Positions 26,242 to 35,302 of a stretch of DNA of 64,000 nucleotides are shown piece by piece. The stretch is from NCBI RefSeq assembly GCF_005937885.2, contig NZ_CP042176.1, positions 2,413,501-2,477,500 of the forward strand, written 5' to 3'. The notes beneath the pieces are model-generated. The model was not told where the DNA came from, searched no databases, and saw nothing but the letters and a program-made list of their open reading frames with translations. The number at the start of each line of letters is the position of its first letter. The first letter of the stretch is position 1. This stretch comes from Bradyrhizobium sp. KBS0727 (GTDB lineage: Bacteria > Pseudomonadota > Alphaproteobacteria > Rhizobiales > Xanthobacteraceae). A program made the position numbers and the translations under genes.

Positions 26242-26987
26242 TTTTGGGGGCGGGGGCCGCCGCGACCGTGGACAATTCGGTTGATCTCAATTCGACTGAT
26301 CCACGTCCGGTTTTGATCGTAACCGGTCTGGTGCAGGAGGCCCGCATAGCGGCCGGGCCCGGCATGATCGTGATCTGCAGCAGTAGCGATCCGCAGCAAT
26401 TGCGCGCGCTGCTTGCGACGCTTGATCCATCGTCATTCAGGGGGGTGATCTCGTTCGGCGTCGCCGGCGGGCTCGATCCGTCGTTGAAGTCGGGCGACGT
26501 GGTGGTGGCGACGGAGGTTCTGGCCGGCGATACCCGTTTTCTGGCTGGTCTGGCCCTGAACGAGGAAATGATCGCCAGCGCCGCGCTGAAGCGCCGGCGC
26601 GTGGTCCGCGGCGGCCTTGCCGGCGTGGAACAGGTGATCGCAGCGACCGCCTGCAAGGCCGCGCTGCATTCCGAGACCGGGGCTGCCGCTGTCGATATGG
26701 AAAGCCATATTGCGGCGGCATATGCCTCAGCGGCGGGCATTCCGTTCGCGGCGCTGCGCGTCATTTCGGATCCCGCCAGCCGCTCGCTTCCGGCGCTGGC
26801 GAAGAGCGCCATCAAGCCGAACGGCGATATCGACCTGCGCAAGGTGCTGCGCGGGGTCGCGCGCAATCCGAGGACGCTGCGCGCACTGGTCTCCACCGGA
26901 ATCGATTTCAATCGGGCGCTGCGCAGCTTGCGCGGCTGCCGGAGCTTCCTGATCGGCGGCGAGGACCTCGCCACGGTGGATATCTAA
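26238..26987 (+). CDS. hpnG: HpnG, adenosylhopane nucleosidase (phosphorylase family)
   Basis: The start is best placed at GTG 26238, which overlaps the cyclase stop as GTGA (MILGAGAAATVDNS); GTG 26268 is an alternative. The 249-residue protein has nucleosidase/purine phosphorylase-fold motifs: PVLIVTGLVQEARIA at the N-terminus, ISFGVAGGLDPSLKSGDVVVA, and AAAVDMESHIAAAYASAAGIPFAALRVISD, with the Glu-Ser pair that binds the ribose. HpnG cleaves adenine from adenosylhopane, giving ribosylhopane in extended hopanoid synthesis. It is the last gene of the hpnC-G run and is followed by a strong terminator. Confidence 0.93.
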   Translation: MILGAGAAATVDNSVDLNSTDPRPVLIVTGLVQEARIAAGPGMIVICSSSDPQQLRALLATLDPSSFRGVISFGVAGGLDPSLKSGDVVVATEVLAGDTRFLAGLALNEEMIASAALKRRRVVRGGLAGVEQVIAATACKAALHSETGAAAVDMESHIAAAYASAAGIPFAALRVISDPASRSLPALAKSAIKPNGDIDLRKVLRGVARNPRTLRALVSTGIDFNRALRSLRGCRSFLIGGEDLATVDI

Positions 26988-27016
26988 CGCCCGCCAGCGA
27001 CCGCCTTAAGCAAGAA

Positions 27017-27051
27017 AAGCCCCGGTTCTGATTCGATCAGAACCGGGGCTT
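27017..27051. terminator. Bidirectional terminator between hpnG and hpnH
   Basis: A perfect 15-bp stem (aagccccggttctga / tcagaaccggggctt) with loop ttcga is followed by tttttat and preceded by an A-run on the other side. It separates convergent hpnG and hpnH. The same ggttctgat...atcagaacc core recurs in dispersed repeats at 44541 and 59109. Confidence 0.92.
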
Positions 27052-27093
27052 TTTTATCTGCGCGAGCTATAGCGTTTCGGGCGAAGCGCTGCT

Positions 27094-28254
27094 TTAGGCG
27101 GCCGTGGACGCCTTCTGCTGCTGCTTGGCAGCGGCGGCAGCCGCCTCGTCTCGGCGGATCTCCGAGAGGCGCTTCTGCACTTCCGACGAGAAGATGTACT
27201 GGGCCGGACGCTGGTTATCGAGATTGATCTCGGGCGCCATCGGACCGGTGGTCCGGATGCCGCGCAGCGCGACCCACATCGCCTTCAGCGGATTGAGCAG
27301 GGCGGCGTTGGCGGCCGTCGGCTCGTAGCCGCAATGCGCCATGCAGTCGGCGCACTTTTCGTACTTGCCGGTGCCGTAGGTCTCCCAGTCCGTCGTCTCC
27401 ATCAATTCCTTGAAGGTCTTGGTGTAGCCTTCGCCGAGCAGGTAGCAGGGTTTCTGCCAGCCGAAGATGTTGCGCGCCGGCATGCCCCAGGGGGTGCATT
27501 CGTAGGACTGGTTGCCGGCGAGGAAGTCGAGGAACAGGCCGGAGTGCATGAAGTTCCACTTCTTGCCCTTGCCGAGCGCGAACACGTCGCGGAACAGCTT
27601 CTTGGTCTTGGTGCGGTTGAGGAAGTGCTCCTGGTCGGGGGCGCGCTCATAGGCGTAGCCAGGCGACATCGAGACGCCGACACCGAGTTCGGTGGTGAAG
27701 TCGAGGAACTTGGCGATCTCTTCGGCCGGATGGCCGTCGAAGATGGTGGCGTTGACGTTGACGGTGAAGCCGCGGGCTTTCGCGGCCTTGATCGCGGAAA
27801 CCGCGCGATCGAACACGCCCTTCTGCGAGACCGCCTTGTCGTGGTGGTCCTTCAGGCCGTCGAGATGCACCGAGAAGAACAGATAGGGCGAGGGCTCGAA
27901 CAGATCGAGCTTCTTTTCCAGCAGCAGCGCGTTGGTGCAGAGCGAGACGAACTTCTTGCGCGCCACGAGGCCGCGCACGATCTCGCCGATTTCCTTGTGG
28001 ATCAGGGGCTCGCCGCCGGGGATCGCCACCATCGGCGCGCCGCACTCATCGGCCGCGTCCCAGCATTCCTGCGCCGACATGCGGCGATTGAGGATTGCAT
28101 CGGGATAGTCGATCTTGCCGCAGCCGACGCAAGCGAGGTTGCAGCGGAACAATGGTTCCAGCATCAACACGAGCGGATAGCGCTTCCGGCCAAGCAGCTT
28201 CTGCTTGATGAGGTAGCCGCCGATACGGATTTCCTTGAAAAACGGTATTGCCAT
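27094..28254 (-). CDS. hpnH: HpnH, adenosylhopane-forming radical SAM protein
   Basis: A 386-residue protein with ATG 28254 (MAIPFFKEIRIGGYLIKQK). The radical SAM cysteines are C38-x3-C42-x2-C45 (RCNLACVGCGKI). GGEPLIHKE is the SAM-binding GGE motif. The C-terminal extension contains further cysteines (KYEKCADCMAHCGYEP) and ends in an Ala/Lys/Gln-rich tail. HpnH adds the 5'-deoxyadenosyl group to diploptene to form adenosylhopane, the substrate of HpnG. It lies 40 bp downstream of ispH on the same strand, so the two are probably one transcript. Confidence 0.95.
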   Translation of the reverse strand: MAIPFFKEIRIGGYLIKQKLLGRKRYPLVLMLEPLFRCNLACVGCGKIDYPDAILNRRMSAQECWDAADECGAPMVAIPGGEPLIHKEIGEIVRGLVARKKFVSLCTNALLLEKKLDLFEPSPYLFFSVHLDGLKDHHDKAVSQKGVFDRAVSAIKAAKARGFTVNVNATIFDGHPAEEIAKFLDFTTELGVGVSMSPGYAYERAPDQEHFLNRTKTKKLFRDVFALGKGKKWNFMHSGLFLDFLAGNQSYECTPWGMPARNIFGWQKPCYLLGEGYTKTFKELMETTDWETYGTGKYEKCADCMAHCGYEPTAANAALLNPLKAMWVALRGIRTTGPMAPEINLDNQRPAQYIFSSEVQKRLSEIRRDEAAAAAAKQQQKASTAA

Positions 28255-28294
28255 TGAGAAGATTCTTTCTGGACTCGAAAAGTAGTGAAGTGGA

Positions 28295-29221
28295 TCAGCC
28301 CGCAGTCAGTTCGGCTGGAAGCCGGAATTCGATATTTTCTTCCCGGCCGGGAAGCACCGACACCTTGACGGGTCCGATGCGCCTCAAAGCCTCGATTACG
28401 TCGTCGACCAGAACTTCGGGCGCCGAGGCGCCCGCCGTGATGCCGACGGCCTTCGCATCCTTCAGCCAATCAGGGTTCAACTCCCTGCCATCGGCAATGA
28501 GATAACTCGCGACCCCGACCTCGGTGCCGATTTCGCGCAGCCTGTTTGAGTTGGAACTATTGGCGGCCCCCACCACCAAAATGACGTCCACCAGCTTGCT
28601 TAGGTCCCTTACCGCAGATTGGCGGTTCTGTGTCGCATAGCAGATATCCCGGATGTCGGGGCCTTGAATATCTGTAAATCGGGCCTGAAGGGCCGCAATA
28701 ATGTCCTTTGTATCGTCCACGCTCAGGGTCGTCTGGGTGATATAGGCCACCGGGGTATGGGTCGGAAGGGTCAGGGCCGCCACGTCATCGACGCTCTGGA
28801 CCAGGAGAACCGGCCCTGGAACCTGGCCCATGGTTCCCTCGACCTCGGGATGGCCGGCATGGCCGATCAGGATCAGCGCCCGGCCCTTCGACATATATCG
28901 CTTGCCCTGATTATGGACCTTGGTGACCAGCGGGCAGGTGGCGTTGAGCACCGGCAGGTCCCGGGCGGCCGCCTCTTCCTCGACGCTGCGGGCCACGCCG
29001 TGGGCGCTGAACACGGTCACCGCGCGGGGAGGCACCTCCGAAAGGTCCTCGACGAAGATCGCGCCCTTGTTCTGCAGGCTTTCGACCACGTATTTGTTGT
29101 GCACGATCTCGTGCCGCACGTAGACCGGCGGGCCGTATTTCTCCAGCGCGCGCTCGACGATCTCGATCGCACGCACGACGCCGGCGCAAAATCCGCGCGG
29201 CTGCGCAAGATAGACTTCCAT
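28295..29221 (-). CDS. ispH: 4-hydroxy-3-methylbut-2-enyl diphosphate reductase IspH
   Basis: Start at ATG 29221 ([14 protein letters not shown]), the conserved N-terminus; the only upstream extension would need a TTG. The 308-residue enzyme has all three iron-sulfur cysteines (C12, C96, C194), the catalytic Glu126 in [13 protein letters not shown], and the SNSNRL substrate loop. It makes isopentenyl and dimethylallyl diphosphates in the last step of the MEP pathway. Placement beside hpnH and opposite hpnN ties precursor supply to hopanoid synthesis. Another ispH could exist elsewhere in the genome; that cannot be seen here. Confidence 0.96.
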   Translation of the reverse strand: MEVYLAQPRGFCAGVVRAIEIVERALEKYGPPVYVRHEIVHNKYVVESLQNKGAIFVEDLSEVPPRAVTVFSAHGVARSVEEEAAARDLPVLNATCPLVTKVHNQGKRYMSKGRALILIGHAGHPEVEGTMGQVPGPVLLVQSVDDVAALTLPTHTPVAYITQTTLSVDDTKDIIAALQARFTDIQGPDIRDICYATQNRQSAVRDLSKLVDVILVVGAANSSNSNRLREIGTEVGVASYLIADGRELNPDWLKDAKAVGITAGASAPEVLVDDVIEALRRIGPVKVSVLPGREENIEFRLPAELTAG

Positions 29222-29658
29222 GGGCTGCTCGTTACGCAAGGTGCACCAATTTTTTTCGCAAAATCACTCGAAGGCCTCCGAGCAACCGGACCTGCCGGAT
29301 AGTTGCAATATCCGCACCACGACCGGGTTCCGCTGGTTTACCCCACCCAAGCACATGGAAGTACAGGGCTTTGTGTCAAAAAAAGAACGACTAGAAAAGA
29401 TGCATCGATCTTGGTTACCGGCCATTCGGTATTATAATACAGTCGGCCGCCACCTGCCGTCCTCAGCCATCCTCACTTGTTCGTCACTTTATCGCCCCCA
29501 GCGGCGGTCTATACCGGCCGGCAACGCCGTTCCGGAGGGTTTGGGTGGCTTTCGTTGAACCCTGCGGAAAAGTAACCAAACAACGTTAGATCGGCCCATG
29601 GAACTCCGCTAGACAGCGGGCGTTTTCGGCAGGCTCTTGAGACTTAGAAAGAAACGAT
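29222..29658. other. Divergent promoter region between ispH and hpnN
   Basis: A 437-bp non-coding stretch with reduced GC between divergent hopanoid transcripts. It must drive ispH-hpnH leftward and hpnN rightward. One sigma70-like candidate is listed separately; no repeat or operator was recognised. Confidence 0.6.
29411..29438 (+). promoter_or_regulatory. Candidate sigma70-type promoter for hpnN
   Basis: TTGGTT at 29411-29416 and a perfect TATAAT at 29433-29438 are separated by 16 bp, about 220 bp ahead of hpnN. Consensus -10 boxes are unusual in this GC-rich DNA, but the long leader makes the assignment tentative. Confidence 0.35.
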
Positions 29659-32247
29659 GTGCTGACCAATATTGTTGTCGCGATTGTCAGAACCTGTACC
29701 CGCTTTGCTATCCCTGTTGTCGTTTTGTCGCTGATGCTGGCAATCGGAGCCGGCTTCTATACTGCGCGCAATTTCTCCATCAACACCGACATCAACACGC
29801 TGATTTCGCCCGACCTGGATTGGCGCAAGCGCGACAACCAGTTCGAGCAGGCTTTTGACCGCGAAACGCTGATTCTGGCCGTCGTCGAAGCGCCGACGCC
29901 GGAGCTTGCCGGCTCCGCGGCAAAAGCGCTCACGGAAAAGCTTTCCGGCGACAAGAAGAACTTCGAGGCGGTCACGCCGCTCGGCTCGGGCGAGTTCTTT
30001 GAGAAGAACGGCCTGCTGTTCCTGCCGGTGGAAGAAGTCGGCAAGGTCACCGGCCAGCTCGAATCGGCAGCCCCGCTGGTCGAGATCATGGCCGGCGATC
30101 CGTCGATTCGTGGCCTGACCGGCGCGCTGGAGACCGGACTGGCCGGCATCAAACGCGGGCAAGTCAAGCTCGACCATGCGGAGCGGCCCTTCAACCTGAT
30201 CGCGCAGACGATCGAGAACATCCTCTCCAAGGGAACGGCGACGTTTTCCTGGCGCGAACTGGTCAGCGACAAACCCCTGACCGATGCCGACAAGCGCGCC
30301 TTCATCGAGTTCAAGCCGATCCTCGATTTTCAGGCGCTGGAACCCGGCAAGACCGCAACCGACGCGATCCGGCAGGCGGCCACCGAGCTCAATTTCGCGG
30401 GCAACTATGGCGCGCGCGTCCGCTTGACCGGGCCGGTTCCGATGGCGAACGAGGAATACGCCACGGTTCAGGACGGCGCGATCCGGAATGGCATCGTTAC
30501 CACCGTCATCGTGCTGATCATCCTCTGGCTGGCGTTGCATTCGGCGAAGATCATTTTTGCGGTGTTCGTCAATTTGTTCGTCGGTCTTTCGATCACGACC
30601 GCCGTCGGCCTCGCGATGGTGGGCTCGCTGAACCTGCTGTCGGTAGCCTTCGCCGTGCTGTTCATCGGCCTCGGTGTCGACTTCGGCATTCAGTTCAGCG
30701 TTCGCTACCGTTCCGAGCGTTTCAAGAACGACAACCTGACGATGGCGCTGGAAGAAGCGGCGCGCCGTGCAGCGGTTCCGCTTTCGCTGGCCGCGATGGC
30801 GACCGCCGCGGGCTTCCTCTGTTTCCTGCCGACCGACTACAAGGGCATTGCCGAACTCGGCAAGATTGCCGGCGCCGGCATGCTGGTCGCGTTCCTGACC
30901 AGCATCACGACGCTGCCGGCGCTGTTGGACCTGATCAATCCGCCCGGAGAAAGTGAGCCGGTCGGTTACGCCTTCCTGGCGCCGGTCGATCACTTCCTCG
31001 AAAAACACCGCGTCATCATAATCACCGGCACGCTACTGGTCGCCATCGCCGGCCTGCCGCTACTCTATTTCATGAAATTCGACTTCAACCCGATCAACCT
31101 GCGCAACAAGGACGCCGAGTCGATCGCGACCTTCCTCGATCTGCGCAAGGATCCGAACACCGGCGCCAACGCCATCAACGTGATGACGAATTCCGAAGCC
31201 GACGCCAAGAAGATCGAGGCGAAGCTTGAGAAAGTGCCGGAAGTGCTTCGGGTGATGTCGCTCGACAGTTTCGTGCCCCAGGATCAGCAGGCCAAACTCA
31301 AGCTGATCGCGCAGGCCGCCAAGGTATTGGGCCCGGCGCTCAATCCCGATCAGGTCGATGCCGCGCCCTCCGACGAGGAGAACGTGGAAGCGTTGAAGGG
31401 GACGGTCGAAAGCCTGCGCAAGACCGCGGGCGACGGCAAGGGGCCGGGCGCGGTCGCGTCACGCCGGCTGGCGGACGGGCTGTCGAAGCTCGCCGGTTCG
31501 AATCAGGCGACCCGCGACAAGGCGCAGAACATTTTCGTCAGTCCGCTCAAGGTGGTGTTCGACGAACTCAAGAACGCGCTGCAGGCCGCGCCGGTCACCC
31601 TGAGCACGCTGCCGCCGGAACTGGTCGCCGGTTGGAAGGCCAAGGACGGGCTGATGCGCGTCGAAGCGCTGCCGAAGGGCGATCCCAACGACAACGATAA
31701 TCTCCGCAAGTTTGCAGATGCGGTGCTGGCCGCCGAGCCGACCGCGATCGGCGGACCGGTCTCGATCCTCAAATCCGGCGACACCGTTGTCAGGGCGTTC
31801 GTCCATGCCGGCATATGGGCGCTGCTGGTGATCAGCGCGCTGCTCTGGCTCGCGTTGCGGCGGGTCACCGACGTGCTGCTGACGCTGGTGCCGCTTTTGG
31901 TGGCGGGCGCGGTGACGCTGGAAATCTGCGTGCTGATCGGACTGCCGCTCAACTTCGCCAATATCGTAGCCCTGCCGCTGCTGCTCGGCATCGGCGTTGC
32001 CTTCAAGATCTACTACGTGACGGCGTGGCGGTCGGGCAGAACGAATCTGCTGCAGACCAGCCTGACGCGGGCGATATTTTTCTCGGCGCTGACGACCGCA
32101 ACCGCGTTCGGCAGCCTCTGGCTATCCAGTCATCCCGGCACCGCCAGCATGGGTAAATTGCTGGCGCTGTCGCTTGTGACCACGCTCGCCGCGGTGCTGC
32201 TGTTCCAGCCGGCTTTAATGGGTAAACCGCGCGATATCGGGGAGTAG
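29659..32247 (+). CDS. hpnN: HpnN, hopanoid transporter of the RND superfamily
   Basis: An 862-residue protein starting at GTG 29659 (MLTNIVVAIVRTCTRF). The two-fold MMPL/HAE3 architecture has helix 1 (about 12-32), a periplasmic loop with N-terminal FSINTDINTLISPDLDWR, five helices about 275-430 including GLGVDFGIQFSVRYRSE, a helix near 450, a second periplasmic loop, and a final bundle about 715-855. HpnN moves hopanoids from the cytoplasmic to the outer membrane in R. palustris. It is flanked by ispH-hpnH and hpnO. Its 3' end overlaps the convergent DUF2147 gene by 33 bp. Confidence 0.93.
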   Translation: MLTNIVVAIVRTCTRFAIPVVVLSLMLAIGAGFYTARNFSINTDINTLISPDLDWRKRDNQFEQAFDRETLILAVVEAPTPELAGSAAKALTEKLSGDKKNFEAVTPLGSGEFFEKNGLLFLPVEEVGKVTGQLESAAPLVEIMAGDPSIRGLTGALETGLAGIKRGQVKLDHAERPFNLIAQTIENILSKGTATFSWRELVSDKPLTDADKRAFIEFKPILDFQALEPGKTATDAIRQAATELNFAGNYGARVRLTGPVPMANEEYATVQDGAIRNGIVTTVIVLIILWLALHSAKIIFAVFVNLFVGLSITTAVGLAMVGSLNLLSVAFAVLFIGLGVDFGIQFSVRYRSERFKNDNLTMALEEAARRAAVPLSLAAMATAAGFLCFLPTDYKGIAELGKIAGAGMLVAFLTSITTLPALLDLINPPGESEPVGYAFLAPVDHFLEKHRVIIITGTLLVAIAGLPLLYFMKFDFNPINLRNKDAESIATFLDLRKDPNTGANAINVMTNSEADAKKIEAKLEKVPEVLRVMSLDSFVPQDQQAKLKLIAQAAKVLGPALNPDQVDAAPSDEENVEALKGTVESLRKTAGDGKGPGAVASRRLADGLSKLAGSNQATRDKAQNIFVSPLKVVFDELKNALQAAPVTLSTLPPELVAGWKAKDGLMRVEALPKGDPNDNDNLRKFADAVLAAEPTAIGGPVSILKSGDTVVRAFVHAGIWALLVISALLWLALRRVTDVLLTLVPLLVAGAVTLEICVLIGLPLNFANIVALPLLLGIGVAFKIYYVTAWRSGRTNLLQTSLTRAIFFSALTTATAFGSLWLSSHPGTASMGKLLALSLVTTLAAVLLFQPALMGKPRDIGE

Positions 32248-32901
32248 GCAGATATCGCCGATATCGCCCGGCGCGCCGGCCGCCTGCTTCTGACCGGGAA
32301 CAGGCTTCGGCGCCGAGGTCACTGCGCCGGTGGTCTTCGGCGGAGCGGCCTGGGCCTGTGCAGGTGCTGCGATGGGCGAGCCGGTTGACGAGTTCTTGGG
32401 CAACGCACCGGCTGCGCTTTTGGGCGCGCCCTTGGCCATGCTGTTGGCGGGGCTTGAGGGAATTGGCGGCGCCACGCGGGTCCAGGTTTCGCCGCCGCAG
32501 AGAAAGCCCAGCACGCAGCCTTGAATCTCGAGCTGGTCGGTTCCGGTAGGCTTGATGGTCGAGCTGTAGAGCTGCCCGTCCTTGGCGTTATAGACTTGGC
32601 CTTCCCAGGTATCGGCTGCGCCGGCCTTTTTCGTCATGTCGATCAGGATCGGCATGCCCAGGGTAGGCCGGCTCTGCTTGGAGGCATCCGGATTGTGGGT
32701 ATCGCGGCCGCCCGGTGTTTTCTCCCAGGCGACGACGCCCCACATGCTGCCGTTGCATTGGGCGACCCGGATATTGGCGACGCCGTCCGCCACCCGCCAG
32801 TCGCCGGTGACGTCAGCCGCCAGTGCGGCGTTAAGACCTGTGGCTAAAAAAAATGCGGAACAAACTATTTTGCGCGCGACAGTTTTTGGGCAGTGCAACA
32901 T
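32215..32901 (-). CDS. DUF2147 domain-containing secreted protein
   Basis: A 228-residue protein with a signal peptide (cleavage probably after ALA near residue 28). The DUF2147 domain follows (about 29-140: VTGDWRVADGVANIRVAQCNGSMWGVVAW ... GQVYNAKDGQLYSSTI ... LEIQGCVLGFLCGGETWTRV), a lipocalin-like small beta barrel with Cys pairs. A Pro/Ala/Lys/Gln-rich tail of about 80 residues ends in ICLLPDIARFTH. The product should be periplasmic. It sits between hpnN and hpnO, convergent to hpnN and divergent from hpnO. A role in hopanoid or envelope handling is only suggested by position. Confidence 0.85.
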   Translation of the reverse strand: MLHCPKTVARKIVCSAFFLATGLNAALAADVTGDWRVADGVANIRVAQCNGSMWGVVAWEKTPGGRDTHNPDASKQSRPTLGMPILIDMTKKAGAADTWEGQVYNAKDGQLYSSTIKPTGTDQLEIQGCVLGFLCGGETWTRVAPPIPSSPANSMAKGAPKSAAGALPKNSSTGSPIAAPAQAQAAPPKTTGAVTSAPKPVPGQKQAAGAPGDIGDICLLPDIARFTH

Positions 32902-33004
32902 GGTCCGAACCTATGCTTATCTGGATGATCCCAAAGCGGGGGTCAAAAAGCCGCATTGAGTGTTTTCAGTTGACGAAATGCCCATCAACCGACGTATGTA
33001 ACGA

Positions 33005-34396
33005 ATGCTAAGTTCAAATCTAGACGTTTCCGAGATGTTTGTGGAGCGCCAGGCACAGCGCAGTTCCATGCACGCGCGCTATTTGAACGAGCAACTCGTT
33101 CGCGTGCTGAAGACCATCGGCTACGATGTCGGTTTTCAGAAGGGTCAAGGTCAATACCTGTTCGATCGTGACGGGGCGCGTTATCTCGATCTACTGAGCG
33201 GATTTGGCGTTTTTGCGATTGGCCGCAATCATCCGGCGCTGCGCGAGGCCCTCAAGAGCGTCCTCGACTGCGATCTGCCTAATCTGGTGCAACTGGATGT
33301 TTCCACGCTGGCCGGCGTGCTCGCGGAACGTCTGCTCGAGTATGTGCCATATCTGGACAAGGTGTTCTTCGCCAATTCCGGTGCGGAAACCGTCGAGGCC
33401 GCGATCAAGTTCGCGCGCGGCGCGACCGGCCGGCCGGGCATCGTGTCCTGTTCCCACTCTTTCCATGGCCTGTCCTACGGCGCGTTGTCGCTGATGGACG
33501 ATCCAAACTTCCGCTCCGGTTTCGAGCCGCTGCTGCCCGGATGCACCCAGATTCCCTTCAACGACCTCGCAGCCCTCGAACAAGCGCTGTCGTCGCGTCA
33601 GGTGGCCGCCTTCATCGTCGAGCCTATTCAGGGCAAGGGCGTCAACATGCCCACCGATGAGTTCCTGCCCGGCGCCGCCGCGCTCTGCCGCAAATATGGC
33701 ACGCTGTTCATCGCCGACGAAATCCAGACCGGCATCGGCCGTACCGGAAAATTCCTCGCGGTCGAGCACTGGAATGTCGAACCCGACATGGTGCTGCTGG
33801 CGAAGGCGCTGTCCGGCGGTCACGTGCCGGTCGGCGCGCTGCTGACGCGCAAGAGCATCTTCGACAAGATCTTCAATCAAATGGACCGTGCCGTCGTCCA
33901 CGGCTCGACCTTTGCGAAGAACGATCTGGCGATGGCGGCCGGTATCGCAACGCTCGAGGTGATCAAGGCCGAGAAGCTGGTCGAGCAGGCCGCCAAGCGC
34001 GGCGCCGAGCTGCGGCTGGCGCTGACCCGCATGGTGCCCGGCTACGAATTGCTGAAGGAAGTGCGCGGCAAGGGATTGATGATCGGCATCGAGTTCGGTC
34101 CGCCGAAATCGCTGCGGCTCCGCGCCTCCTGGAACGTGCTGGAGGCCGCCAACAAGGGCCTGTTCTGTCAGCTCATCACGGTGCCGCTGTTCAAGGAACA
34201 CAAGATCCTGACCCAGGTCTCCGGCCACGGCAGTCACACCATCAAGCTGCTGCCGCCGCTCGTCATTTCAGACGACGACTGCCGCTGGATCGAAAAATCG
34301 TTCGACGAAGTGATTGCCGGCAGCCACAAGGTCCCCGGCGCGATCTGGTCGCTCGGCAAGACCCTGGTCGACAACGCCGTGCGCAAGACGGCGTAA
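33005..34396 (+). CDS. hpnO: HpnO, class III aminotransferase for aminobacteriohopanetriol
   Basis: A 463-residue PLP-dependent class III aminotransferase with ATG 33005. The cofactor motifs are FFANSGAETVEAAIKFAR, LFIADEIQTGIGRTG (Asp binding the pyridine nitrogen) and the Schiff-base lysine K267 in LLAKALSGGHVPVGA. HpnO converts the ribosylhopane-derived aldehyde to 35-aminobacteriohopanetriol in R. palustris. Placement at the end of the hopanoid region supports this over the generic ornithine/acetylornithine aminotransferase alternative. A palindromic repeat follows its stop, before the convergent anti-sigma gene. Confidence 0.92.
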   Translation: MLSSNLDVSEMFVERQAQRSSMHARYLNEQLVRVLKTIGYDVGFQKGQGQYLFDRDGARYLDLLSGFGVFAIGRNHPALREALKSVLDCDLPNLVQLDVSTLAGVLAERLLEYVPYLDKVFFANSGAETVEAAIKFARGATGRPGIVSCSHSFHGLSYGALSLMDDPNFRSGFEPLLPGCTQIPFNDLAALEQALSSRQVAAFIVEPIQGKGVNMPTDEFLPGAAALCRKYGTLFIADEIQTGIGRTGKFLAVEHWNVEPDMVLLAKALSGGHVPVGALLTRKSIFDKIFNQMDRAVVHGSTFAKNDLAMAAGIATLEVIKAEKLVEQAAKRGAELRLALTRMVPGYELLKEVRGKGLMIGIEFGPPKSLRLRASWNVLEAANKGLFCQLITVPLFKEHKILTQVSGHGSHTIKLLPPLVISDDDCRWIEKSFDEVIAGSHKVPGAIWSLGKTLVDNAVRKTA

Positions 34397-34410
34397 GCAG
34401 GCCTTTAGCT

Positions 34411-34526
34411 CCGTCATTGCGAGCGCAGCGAAGCAATCCATCTCGCCGCGCAACGAAAGAATGGATTGCTTCGCGATGCCTGTCATCGGGCGCGCATTCG
34501 CCAGACCCGTTGGCTCGCAATGACGA
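34411..34526. repeat. Dispersed palindromic repeat (copy 1)
   Basis: The ends cgtcattgcgag and ctcgcaatgacg are reverse complements, with inner arms gaagcaatccat / atggattgcttc. A second copy lies at 57174-57262. This one occupies the gap between convergent hpnO and the anti-sigma gene and could form a long hairpin at the ends of both transcripts. Confidence 0.8.
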
Positions 34527-34537
34527 TCTAGTTCTTC

Positions 34538-35302
34538 TTACCCCGTCGTCCCGCCCCGCATCGCGCTTTCGAACCTGTCGCCGAAATCCGCAAGCTCGTC
34601 CTTGGCGAGATCGCTGACCGCCCAGTAGTTCAGGCCGCGGTCGCTCCAGTGCCGGATGTTGAATCCCTGGATCGTCTCGATCTTGGCGGACCGGTGTTCG
34701 GTGCTCGCGGTCTGCGACACGAACAGGTTGATGATGTGCTGGCGGCGGCGATAGACCACCGCGCCGATGGCGCGCGCGTCGACATAATCGAGCCGGCCGC
34801 CGATCAGCGTAAAACCTTGCGCGGTGAGGTCGATCACCGGCGGCGAGACGTCGAGCCGGCCGTTGAACCACGGCTTGACCGTGTGCTGGTCGGTCGAGAT
34901 GACGTCGGTGAGGTGGCCGGCCTGCAGCGAGCGCAGATGCGCCGAGACCACTTCGGACTGGATCCGCTCGATGTCGTCGTGGCGCAGCACGATGGCGACA
35001 AGGCCGGTTGCTGCCAGCGCCGACACCGCCGATCCCATCGCAAAGCCGCGCAGCACCGCGCGCCGGCTCTGTAGCTGGCGCGGTTGCGGCAATGCCGCCT
35101 CGATGCGCGCACGCAAAGCCGCAGGCGCGGTGTAACGCACGTCGGCGTCGGCCATCGCCTTGCTGATCTCGCGATAGTCTTTCAGCATTGCCGTGCAATG
35201 CGGGCAACCCTCGACATGGTTTTCGACGTCGCGGGCATGCCCGGCATCGAGCTCACCGTCGATCAGGGCTTGAAGGAGGATTTCTGCTTCGTCGCAGGTC
35301 AT
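34538..35302 (-). CDS. Anti-sigma factor with zinc-binding ZAS domain
   Basis: Start at ATG 35302 (MTCDEAEILLQALIDGELD), overlapping the sigma gene stop as ATGA. The 254-residue protein carries the ZAS zinc motif H29-x3-C33-x2-C36 (HVEGCPHC), one membrane helix (about 86-107) and a C-terminal periplasmic domain of about 145 residues. This is the layout of transmembrane anti-sigma factors that hold an ECF sigma factor at the membrane until an envelope signal releases it. It is the last gene of the four-gene operon metallophosphatase, cupredoxin, sigma, anti-sigma. Confidence 0.9.
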   Translation of the reverse strand: MTCDEAEILLQALIDGELDAGHARDVENHVEGCPHCTAMLKDYREISKAMADADVRYTAPAALRARIEAALPQPRQLQSRRAVLRGFAMGSAVSALAATGLVAIVLRHDDIERIQSEVVSAHLRSLQAGHLTDVISTDQHTVKPWFNGRLDVSPPVIDLTAQGFTLIGGRLDYVDARAIGAVVYRRRQHIINLFVSQTASTEHRSAKIETIQGFNIRHWSDRGLNYWAVSDLAKDELADFGDRFESAMRGGTTG

